From Bacteroidetes bacterium 41-46 (lineage in GTDB: Bacteria; Bacteroidota; Bacteroidia; Bacteroidales; UBA932): DNA of 64,000 bases. Numbering within the stretch: the first letter of the stretch is position 1; every line of letters starts with the position of its first letter. Below are positions 10,010 through 16,955 of the stretch, piece by piece. Location of the stretch: assembly GCA_001897515.1 (NCBI GenBank), contig MKTA01000019.1, positions 165,726 through 229,725 of the forward strand. Direction: 5' to 3'. A program made the position numbers and the translations under genes. A model generated the notes under the pieces. It saw only the letters and a program-made list of their open reading frames with translations, made no database searches and was not told where the DNA came from.

Positions 10010-10964
10010 TGCTATAATTTATTATTTCATTTTCCAACCCTGTCAGTAGTGAATTAATTCGCTCCTGATACAATTGATTATCACCGCTCTCCCTGCGAAT
10101 AAGATCTTTGTATAACAATACAAGAGTATAAAGAGCAGATGGTTCCCAAGGCACAGAAGCTATCTCTCTAACTGCCCTGTCAAGATCCTTTACGCTATAT
10201 GTAATCAAATCAAGAGATTCATATTCAAACATATCCCTGGCCCCTCCGGCAGCATTAAGTATCTCATAGAAAGACATATCAGTTTTATAGTAGAAGCTGA
10301 ATTGAAAATATCCAAGTTGATTATCATACCCAAAAGAGATAAGCTCAATATTTTGAATATCAATATTAAAATTAATCTCTTCCAGCGTCTCCCTCTTAAT
10401 AGTTTCAAACGGACTCCTGTCTGATAAATCCACACTACCACTTGCCGAATAGGTTCTGAATAGTCTGTGTGTATCAATAATGGTCGGATTTGGTCTCATG
10501 CCAATAAGCACTCTGTCATCTGCGTCTGCTCCCTCCCCTCCCCTTTTGCAATTAATGAATATTCCGGTACCACAATGATTTGAAAGAGACCTTTCGCCAA
10601 CCCTTCCATCTGAAAGTCCTTCAGCACCATCTGCCTTATCTTTAATAATCTGAAAACCCTTGTAAATGCTGTACCTGGATGGCATATAACCCACACTTAG
10701 CATTCTGCCGTCAAGATTGAACGAAGTTATTCTAACTGTTTCACCATCACCAAATCTAAGCTTTGCAGCCTCTGAACTAAAAATATGACTGACATCCTGC
10801 TTGCCAATAAAAGATAAATATCCCGAATATTTTTCAGGAGGTTCCTGAAAGTAAATCAGCGATTTAAAATCAATTCTTCTTAAATCGCATTCAAATGTAA
10901 AATTTGGATTAAGTATTTCAAAATAGGGGATCTCCCTTCTATGTATCTTAGCTTTTTTTATCAT
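9981..10964 (-). CDS. Nudix-like protein with a degenerate Nudix box
   Basis: About 327 residues from the ATG at 10964. I prefer this start because translation further upstream (to 11057) only repeats the antisense-frame end of the histidine kinase. Residues about 180-225 resemble a Nudix box: SPFETIKRETLEEINF fits the REtLEE core. However, the usual Gly-Glu before it is Asp-Arg, and the final Gly is Asn, so pyrophosphohydrolase activity is doubtful. A long N-terminal region (about 1-110) is unassigned. It overlaps the histidine kinase end by 17 bases and the next serine hydrolase by 29 bases. Best called a Nudix-fold protein, possibly a sensor or binding protein. Confidence 0.6.
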   Translation of the reverse strand: MIKKAKIHRREIPYFEILNPNFTFECDLRRIDFKSLIYFQEPPEKYSGYLSFIGKQDVSHIFSSEAAKLRFGDGETVRITSFNLDGRMLSVGYMPSRYSIYKGFQIIKDKADGAEGLSDGRVGERSLSNHCGTGIFINCKRGGEGADADDRVLIGMRPNPTIIDTHRLFRTYSASGSVDLSDRSPFETIKRETLEEINFNIDIQNIELISFGYDNQLGYFQFSFYYKTDMSFYEILNAAGGARDMFEYESLDLITYSVKDLDRAVREIASVPWEPSALYTLVLLYKDLIRRESGDNQLYQERINSLLTGLENEIINYSNEKEYKIFD

Positions 10965-11910
10965 TTTTTCTTCTTGATGGTGAAACCGGTTTAAATGGCA
11001 CTGTAAAGATAAACACAGAACCTCCATCAGGATTAGGCTGGGCCCATATTTTTCCACCCATCATTTCAACATAGGATTTGGCTATTGATAAACCAAGCCC
11101 TGCACCATCATATGTTTTCGTATAGCTCATATTTACCTGAACAAACCTGTTGAAAATTTTATCAAATTGTCCGTCAGGTATTCCCACACCACTGTCGGCA
11201 ACCTCAAAGTAGATGTAGCCACCATCTCTGTGGCAGCCCACTCTTACATAACCGGAGTTTGTGTATTTGATTGCGTTCTTTATAATTTTTGAAAGCACGC
11301 ATACAACCTTCTCCCTGTCTATAACAATCTCGGTTACTCGCTCACTCTCCTTACAAGGGGATACTATAAGTTCTATTTTTTTCTCCTCTGCTGAAGGTGA
11401 AAACAGCATAGTTAAAGAACCAAGAAGTTCAATAATATTGACTTGTGATAATTTAATCTTAACCTGTCCGGAGTCAGCCATAGAGATATCCACAATATCT
11501 CCAATAAGTTCAAGCATCCTCTCCCCGCTCTTTTCAATTATTGATATATAATGAAGACGCTCCTCATTGCTGAGGGATTCATCCTTGAGCAGTTCTGCAA
11601 AACCAATTACTCCATTCATCGGAGTCCTGATTTCGTGACTTACATTAGCCAGAAAACCCGACTTCAGCCTGTCGCTCTCAAGAGCCTTCTCCTCAGCGTT
11701 TCTAAGCTTCTGCAGATGCTTCCTCAGGAAGAAATAGAGTAGCACTCCTGTAATAAAAACATAAAACAGTCCCTTATATGTTTGGAAATGTGCCGCAATT
11801 TCCGGAGTTGGGGCAAGAAGCAATGTCAGTTCATCAGAAAAAAGAATCCATCCGCTACCAACAAGCAGATAGATTAATATAACTGCATACTCAAATTTAA
11901 ACCTGACCAT
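10948..11910 (-). CDS. Orphan membrane sensor histidine kinase
   Basis: About 320 residues from the ATG at 11910 (an in-frame TTG at 11931 is the alternative). Two membrane helices (VILIYLLVGSGWILF and YVFITGVLLYFFL) flank a short periplasmic loop. A HisKA domain follows with FLANVSHEIRTPMNG, then a HATPase domain with the N box IIKNAIKYTNSG, G1 VADSGVGIP and G2 GAGLGLSIAK. All catalytic boxes are intact. No response regulator gene is adjacent, so its partner is elsewhere. There is no PAS or large sensor domain; the signal could be membrane-derived or linked to the overlapping downstream genes. Confidence 0.9.
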   Translation of the reverse strand: MVRFKFEYAVILIYLLVGSGWILFSDELTLLLAPTPEIAAHFQTYKGLFYVFITGVLLYFFLRKHLQKLRNAEEKALESDRLKSGFLANVSHEIRTPMNGVIGFAELLKDESLSNEERLHYISIIEKSGERMLELIGDIVDISMADSGQVKIKLSQVNIIELLGSLTMLFSPSAEEKKIELIVSPCKESERVTEIVIDREKVVCVLSKIIKNAIKYTNSGYVRVGCHRDGGYIYFEVADSGVGIPDGQFDKIFNRFVQVNMSYTKTYDGAGLGLSIAKSYVEMMGGKIWAQPNPDGGSVFIFTVPFKPVSPSRRKNDKKS

Positions 11911-11961
11911 AACAGCAGGATTTGACTGCAATATAGCAAATTATAGTCTAAGCGCAAATGT

Positions 11962-12582
11962 TTAGAGGAGAATTTCGTCAATAGCGGATACAAGCCTCTT
12001 AAAGTCTATAAAGCCTGCCAGACGTGATCTCTTACCGGATAAAGATGAGAAAATATATGTCGGAAACAGGTCAATACTGAGACTTTTTGCAAAATCAAGA
12101 TCCTCCTCAAACAGCTCTCTGCCTCTCCCCTCAAAGTCTCTTACAAAACTCTTCATATTTAACCCCGCGGACTCGGCAACATCCATAATATTTTCAGTTT
12201 TTGCAATATTCACCCTTTTATGGAAGAGTCTTTCCCTTAATAAAAAGTAAAACTGCAATCCCCTCTCCTCACCCTGAAGCATTGCCGCCTTAAATGCAAT
12301 TGAAGGAGGATAGGAAGAGGCTGGAGGGTCTGTAGTCCATACTGAACCGTCTATTTTAAAACCAATCTTTTCAGATGCCTCTGGCCAATGCCTGCCAACA
12401 ATAGCAGGGCCTTCCGGATTACTGCCAAAGATGGACCAATCCGGCATAAGGCCTCCCATTTTATACTCTATTGTGAAGAGCTCACCTCTCTCCCGCTTAA
12501 GTCTGGAGAGTATTGGCTCGCTTCCCCAGCAATATGAACAAAGCGGATCAGAGAAGTATGTGATTTTTACCGGCTTTACCAT
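11962..12582 (-). CDS. DsbA-family (FrnE/HCCA isomerase-like) thioredoxin-fold protein
   Basis: A 206-residue cytoplasmic protein with no signal peptide. The thioredoxin-fold start TYFSDPLCSYCWGSEP gives the C15-S-Y-C18 active-site dithiol typical of the DsbA-like/FrnE group, and the C-terminal LFPTYIF holds the cis-Pro loop. Members act as cytoplasmic disulfide isomerases or oxidoreductases. It starts 5 bases before the end of the hemerythrin gene spacing (12588), so the two are probably co-transcribed, consistent with a redox or oxygen-related role. Confidence 0.85.
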   Translation of the reverse strand: MVKPVKITYFSDPLCSYCWGSEPILSRLKRERGELFTIEYKMGGLMPDWSIFGSNPEGPAIVGRHWPEASEKIGFKIDGSVWTTDPPASSYPPSIAFKAAMLQGEERGLQFYFLLRERLFHKRVNIAKTENIMDVAESAGLNMKSFVRDFEGRGRELFEEDLDFAKSLSIDLFPTYIFSSLSGKRSRLAGFIDFKRLVSAIDEILL

Positions 12583-12587
12583 CTCTG

Positions 12588-12998
12588 TTAATTATTGTTT
12601 TCAACAAACCTCATATAATCCAAATCCATCTCAAGTATATGGTTAATCCACCATTTAACGAGAAACTCGCAAACCTCTTCCGGGTCAGTTGGAGTAAGAT
12701 TGGAGTAGTTGAGATTAAAAAGGGCAACCTTTTTAATATAGTAGTTATGCGCCCTCTTATGCTCTTTAATGTCCGGGAAGCCCCTCTCTGCCATATAGCG
12801 CTCCTCCTCACGGAAATGGATAAGACTGTAGTCAGTAAGCTTAGAGAGAACCTCTGCAAGTCCTACAGATTTAGTGTCTCTCTCCTTTTCAAAGACAAAA
12901 TCATTAATGATCCTAAAGATCTCTTTATGCTGATCATCAATTCTGCCTTCATTTACAGAGAGTTCCGCCCTCCATTCAATTGTTGTGCAATTTGCCAT
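12588..12998 (-). CDS. Bacteriohemerythrin
   Basis: A 136-residue single-domain hemerythrin. The complete di-iron ligand set is visible: His24 (DDQHKE), His61 and Glu65 (HFREEERYM), His80 and His84 (HKRAH), His120 and Asp125 (HILEMD). Such proteins bind oxygen reversibly or act as oxygen scavengers and sensors in microaerobes. It is divergent from pdxH and is first in a long co-directional series on the minus strand. The start at 12998 keeps the family N-terminus (IEWRAELSV). Confidence 0.94.
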   Translation of the reverse strand: MANCTTIEWRAELSVNEGRIDDQHKEIFRIINDFVFEKERDTKSVGLAEVLSKLTDYSLIHFREEERYMAERGFPDIKEHKRAHNYYIKKVALFNLNYSNLTPTDPEEVCEFLVKWWINHILEMDLDYMRFVENNN

Positions 12999-13062
12999 TT
13001 TCTCCGGTTCAATTAATCAAAAATACCACTTTTTTGTTAATTTGTAATAAAAGAGATCAAGT

Positions 13063-13698
13063 ATGGAAAGTAAGATACTTTACAAAATGAGAAAAGAGTA
13101 CACACCCGGGCCTCTTACTGAAGATATTATGTCCGCTTCACCATTCATCCAGTTTGACAGGTGGTTTGAAGATGCAAAAAAAGAGGAGAAACAGGAGGCT
13201 AATGCGATGATACTTTCTACATCTACACCTGATGGTTCTCCCTCTTCAAGGGTTGTGTTGCTAAAAAGTTTTTCCGGAGAAGGATTCGTGTTTTTCACAA
13301 ATTACAACAGCAGAAAGGGGAGAGAGATTTCAGAGAATCCTAAAGGAGCCATTCTCTTCTTCTGGCCACAGGCCGCCAGGCAGGTAAGAATTGAGGGTAT
13401 TCTGTCCAAAATTGACGCTAAGGAGTCCGACGACTATTTTTTAAACAGACCTGCCGAGTCACGAGCCTCGGCGATTTTGTCAAAACAGAGCCAGATTCTT
13501 AATGATAAAAATCAGTTTGACGAAGCGGTAAAGGCCATCTCATCACATGAATCACTTAAAAGACCCGATTTTTGGGGAGGCTACATATTGAGTCCACATT
13601 ACTTTGAGTTTTGGCAGGGGGCTTTGAGCAGGTCTCATGACAGGTTTGCATATAAGTCCATTAACGGGATATGGTCTGTAAATCGTCTTTATCCATAA
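13063..13698 (+). CDS. pdxH: Pyridoxamine/pyridoxine 5'-phosphate oxidase
   Basis: A 211-residue FMN enzyme that oxidises PNP or PMP to pyridoxal 5'-phosphate using oxygen. The family pattern is complete: IRrEY-like N-terminus (MRKEYTPGPL), SRVVLLKSF, FFTNYNSRKGREI, RQVRIEGI, the substrate-binding FWQG...RSHDRF, and the C-terminal RLYP. It stands alone on the plus strand, divergent from the hemerythrin gene and convergent with a Crp/Fnr gene 14 bases beyond its stop. Confidence 0.95.
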   Translation: MESKILYKMRKEYTPGPLTEDIMSASPFIQFDRWFEDAKKEEKQEANAMILSTSTPDGSPSSRVVLLKSFSGEGFVFFTNYNSRKGREISENPKGAILFFWPQAARQVRIEGILSKIDAKESDDYFLNRPAESRASAILSKQSQILNDKNQFDEAVKAISSHESLKRPDFWGGYILSPHYFEFWQGALSRSHDRFAYKSINGIWSVNRLYP

Positions 13699-13712
13699 AT
13701 CCAGAAGAATCT

Positions 13713-14408
13713 TCAGCCCTTAAGGCTTATCTCCTCCAGAATTTGCCTCTTTTTAACAACTACTTCCCTCTCCTTTAACTCAATAATACCCTCTTTTTCA
13801 AAACTCTTCAGGATTTTCACCATACTCTCCAATGAGACCGATGCAAAATCTGCCAGCTCCCGTCTTGAAAGGAGTCTGAAAATGTCTGGGTGAATCCTCT
13901 CCAAAGACTCAAGATAGAGGATAGTCTCCGCCACTCTGCCGTTCATTTGTTTATACAGCAGGCTGTTTAATGAAGAGTATAAAGAGCTGTTCTGACTGCA
14001 GTATCTTTTAATAATACCCATTGCAAATCCCCCGTTTCTCTCCACCACACCAGACATTGCATCTCGCTCAACAAGTACAGCATGGCAATCTGTCAGTGCG
14101 GCAACACTGTATGAGTATATGTTCTTATCAAAAACGGAGGAGAGCCCTATAAATTCTCCGGGCTGAATAACTCTTACGCTATAACTCTTCTGGCCGGGAC
14201 CTTCAATATACTGCTTGCATAAACCATTAACGATAAACAGGATGTAGGAAGCGAATGCCCCCTGCTTGGCTAAAGTATCACCCTTCTTAAAAAGCACCTG
14301 TGTTCTTGCGGATTTTACAAGCTCAAGCTCACTTCTGTCCAAATCCTTAAAGCAAGGAGCCTGGATATCACAGATAAACTCATTATCGTTTTCATCTATT
14401 CTCTTCAT
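13713..14408 (-). CDS. Crp/Fnr-family transcriptional regulator (next to trx genes)
   Basis: A 231-residue regulator with a cyclic-nucleotide-binding-like beta-roll (about 15-140, with ILFIVNGLCKQYI and IQPGEFIGLSSVF) and a C-terminal winged helix (about 165-225, SRRELADFASVSLESMVKILKSF). Scattered Cys residues (Cys13, Cys19, Cys64) do not form the Fnr iron-sulfur pattern clearly. It is divergent from the thioredoxin/trxB operon with 139 bases between starts, so control of that operon is a reasonable inference. Confidence 0.88.
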   Translation of the reverse strand: MKRIDENDNEFICDIQAPCFKDLDRSELELVKSARTQVLFKKGDTLAKQGAFASYILFIVNGLCKQYIEGPGQKSYSVRVIQPGEFIGLSSVFDKNIYSYSVAALTDCHAVLVERDAMSGVVERNGGFAMGIIKRYCSQNSSLYSSLNSLLYKQMNGRVAETILYLESLERIHPDIFRLLSRRELADFASVSLESMVKILKSFEKEGIIELKEREVVVKKRQILEEISLKG

Positions 14409-14485
14409 AACGCAAAATTAATCCATTTCAATAAAATAATTGATTAATTTCAATTTATTGGTTATAAAACTACAATGTCCTTTTA

Positions 14486-14516
14486 TTGACATGATTATAA
14501 ACTCGCCCTACCTTTG
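14486..14516 (+). promoter_or_regulatory. Bacteroidota-type promoter for the thioredoxin/trxB operon
   Basis: A TTG (-33 element) at 14486-14488 is followed after 20 bases by TACCTTTG (14509-14516), a full match to the Bacteroidota -7 consensus TAnnTTTG. Transcription would start near 14523, about 25 bases before the ATG at 14548. Confidence 0.65.
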
Positions 14517-14547
14517 CACTCAGTTAAAAACATTAAAATAATCAATT

Positions 14548-14901
14548 ATGCTTTACACAAATTTAAAACACATAGAGAGTGCATCTGAGCATGCAAAAAT
14601 ATTGAGCGAAAACGAAAATGTAATGGTCATCTGCGGCAGAATGGGCCCCATGTGCATACCAGTTTATGGGATAGCAGAGGAGTTGGAGAGTGAATACACT
14701 CATGTTAAGTTTTTTGACATGGAATTTGACAACCCGGAATCCCATGTAATCAGAAACCTTCCTGAGGTAAGAGGATTTATGGGTATCCCCTTCACTATTT
14801 ATTACAAAAACGGCAAAGTTGCCAAAGCAACATCAAGCATTCAGAGCAGAGAACAGGTGACAACAATTCTTGACAAAGAGTTTGGTGCACCAAAAAAATA
14901 G
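14548..14901 (+). CDS. Atypical thioredoxin-fold protein
   Basis: A 117-residue protein with the thioredoxin layout: a helix, central strand VMVIC, active-site helix, and cis-Pro loop GFMGIPFTIYYKNGK. The active site is unusual. Aligning on the helix, WCGPC becomes M-G-P-M-C36, so the nucleophilic first Cys is Gly33, while another Cys (Cys29) sits in the preceding strand. It is 4 bases upstream of trxB and so almost certainly its partner or substrate. It may work through a Cys29/Cys36 pair or as a monothiol protein; a canonical Trx mechanism is not possible with the usual CxxC missing. Confidence 0.82.
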   Translation: MLYTNLKHIESASEHAKILSENENVMVICGRMGPMCIPVYGIAEELESEYTHVKFFDMEFDNPESHVIRNLPEVRGFMGIPFTIYYKNGKVAKATSSIQSREQVTTILDKEFGAPKK

Positions 14902-14905
14902 CAAT

Positions 14906-15841
14906 ATGGAAAACCACTATGAAGCAATAATAATTGGAGCAGGCCCTGCAGGATTGACTGCAGGGATATATCTCTCCAGAGCCAGAGTCAAAACACTTAT
15001 CTTGAATGAAGGAACCGTTGGCGGACAGATGGTCCTAACTCATGAGATTGCAAACTATCCTGGAGTTGAGAGCATCAGCGGATACCAGCTTGCAATGATA
15101 ATGAAGAGGCAGGCTGAGAGTTTTGGATGCACAATTAAGTCAAATATTATTGTTAAAGAGATAGAGACCAAAGGGCGGATAAAATCCGTCAAGCTATCAG
15201 ACGGGAAGCAGTTTACTGCCGATGCACTAATTATAACAACAGGAGGAAGATCAAGGACTATCGGAGTGCCCGGAGAAGAGAAACTTAAAGGAAGAGGTAT
15301 TTCATACTGTGCAACTTGCGACGGAGATTTTTTTACTGACAAAGAGATTGTAGTTGTCGGTGGTGGCAACTCAGCACTTGAAGAGGCTGTATCTCTTACA
15401 AAATATGCGTCAAAAGTTACCATAGTACATCAGTTTGACCATTTTCAGGCATTGCAGCACTATGTAGAGGAGGCAAAAAACAATCCAAAAATCAATTTTA
15501 TTATGGAGTCAACTATTGCCGCATTTCATGGTGACGAAAAGCTTGAGAGTGTTGATATAAAAAATCTTAAATCAGGCGAGATTTATAATTTTAAAACCGA
15601 CGGGACATTTGTATTTATTGGCTATGTACCAAATACAGAATCCCTTACAGATAAAATTGATCTGAATAAGTGGGGAGAGATAGTAGTTAACCCTGACATG
15701 GCTACAAGTGTTGAAGGTGTTTTTGCAGCCGGAGACAGCATAACAAAGAGATACAGACAAGTAACAACGGCAGTCGGTGATGGAACCATAGCGGCCCTGT
15801 CAGCATCGGGATACATAAATGAGCTTAAAAAGAGTAAATAG
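14906..15841 (+). CDS. trxB: Thioredoxin reductase
   Basis: A 311-residue FAD/NADPH enzyme from the ATG at 14906 (an earlier in-frame ATG at 14870 would overlap the thioredoxin gene). FAD-binding GAGPAGLTAG is at residues 11-20, the redox motif is C135-A-T-C138, the NADPH fold is GGGNSALEEA, and the C-terminal FAD motif is GVFAAGD. Length and Cys positions match E. coli TrxB. It follows the atypical thioredoxin gene by 4 bases, so the two form one operon. Confidence 0.95.
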   Translation: MENHYEAIIIGAGPAGLTAGIYLSRARVKTLILNEGTVGGQMVLTHEIANYPGVESISGYQLAMIMKRQAESFGCTIKSNIIVKEIETKGRIKSVKLSDGKQFTADALIITTGGRSRTIGVPGEEKLKGRGISYCATCDGDFFTDKEIVVVGGGNSALEEAVSLTKYASKVTIVHQFDHFQALQHYVEEAKNNPKINFIMESTIAAFHGDEKLESVDIKNLKSGEIYNFKTDGTFVFIGYVPNTESLTDKIDLNKWGEIVVNPDMATSVEGVFAAGDSITKRYRQVTTAVGDGTIAALSASGYINELKKSK

Positions 15842-15843
15842 GT

Positions 15844-16863
15844 CTATTTCAAATTTTTGCAGAATTCCGAAATGAGTGCCTCTGCTTCTGACTCTCCATA
15901 AGAATAAGCTCTTCTCCAGTCTCTGCATGCGCCACTTTTATCTCCTAAATTATTAAGCGTTACACCCCTGTTAAAGAAAGCCAAAGCATTTGAAGGATCA
16001 AGCTCAATGGCCCTGTTGTAGTCCGACAAAGCGCCGTTGAGATCCTTTATGCTGTACTTTGATATTCCACGATTTACATAAGCCTGAGTCATATTAGGTC
16101 TTAACTCAATTGCTTTTGAAAAATCCTCAATACTTTCAGAATATTTCCCAAGCTTCTGCCTGACAACACCTCTGTTGTAATAGGCAATTATAATTTCTGA
16201 GTCAAGCTCAAGGGCCTTTGTGTAATCCTCCTCTGCACCCCGTATATCATTCAGGACGCTTTTACATAAACCTCTGTTTACATAGGCAATCGCATCATCA
16301 GGAATAAGTTCCAGCTCTCTTGTATAGTCATAGATGGCCTCATAATTAAATCCAAGTTTCCTGTGAGACTCTGCAACTGCGTACCATGCATCTGGAAATT
16401 TCGGGTCTATAGCAATACATTTTTTCAGACTCTCTATTGCCTGTTCATGAAAGTTGAGCATCGCAAGAATTGTCCCCTTGCCATACCATGAACGTGCATG
16501 AAGTGAATCAACCTGAGTTCCCCTTATGTAATCATCCAGAGCATCTCTGAAGCGTTCCTGATACTCACGCGACAGACCTCTGCTGTACAAAGCCTCTGCA
16601 CTCTCCGGGTTTAATTCTATGGCTTTAGTGAAATCATACTCTGCTTTGCTAAACTCCTCAAGTGTAAGATAAACGACACCACGGTTAAACCAGGCAACTG
16701 CAAGTTTAGGATCAATTCTTACTGCTGACGTATAGTCTGCAATTGCCCCCTGATACTCTTTTTTACTATGCTTTTCAATGCCGGAATTGTATAATTGTTC
16801 GGCAGACTGACCCAAAAACATTACAGGGAGCAGTAAAGCTAAAATCAATGAAATCGTTTTCAT
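15844..16863 (-). CDS. Secreted TPR-repeat protein
   Basis: A 339-residue protein with a signal peptide (about 1-19, ending FLGQS) followed by about nine consecutive 34-residue tetratricopeptide repeats (each with the W/Y-x-x-G...A...A pattern, for example AWFNRGVVYLTLEEFSKAEYDFTKAIELNP). It has no catalytic domain. The role is probably periplasmic scaffolding. It is convergent with trxB, with 2 bases between stops. Confidence 0.9.
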   Translation of the reverse strand: MKTISLILALLLPVMFLGQSAEQLYNSGIEKHSKKEYQGAIADYTSAVRIDPKLAVAWFNRGVVYLTLEEFSKAEYDFTKAIELNPESAEALYSRGLSREYQERFRDALDDYIRGTQVDSLHARSWYGKGTILAMLNFHEQAIESLKKCIAIDPKFPDAWYAVAESHRKLGFNYEAIYDYTRELELIPDDAIAYVNRGLCKSVLNDIRGAEEDYTKALELDSEIIIAYYNRGVVRQKLGKYSESIEDFSKAIELRPNMTQAYVNRGISKYSIKDLNGALSDYNRAIELDPSNALAFFNRGVTLNNLGDKSGACRDWRRAYSYGESEAEALISEFCKNLK

Positions 16864-16955
16864 TGCCCATTTGTTTTCAGAAAGTTACATAAAAAATAAA
16901 TAGCCCCTGCAAAATAATTATCTTTGTTGTTGACATTGAGTAGAAAGACTTGTAG

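Noticed and set aside
10205-10696. Additional minus-strand frames within the Nudix-like region
   Set aside because: They overlap the Nudix-like gene in another frame and have no recognisable domain, signal or start context.
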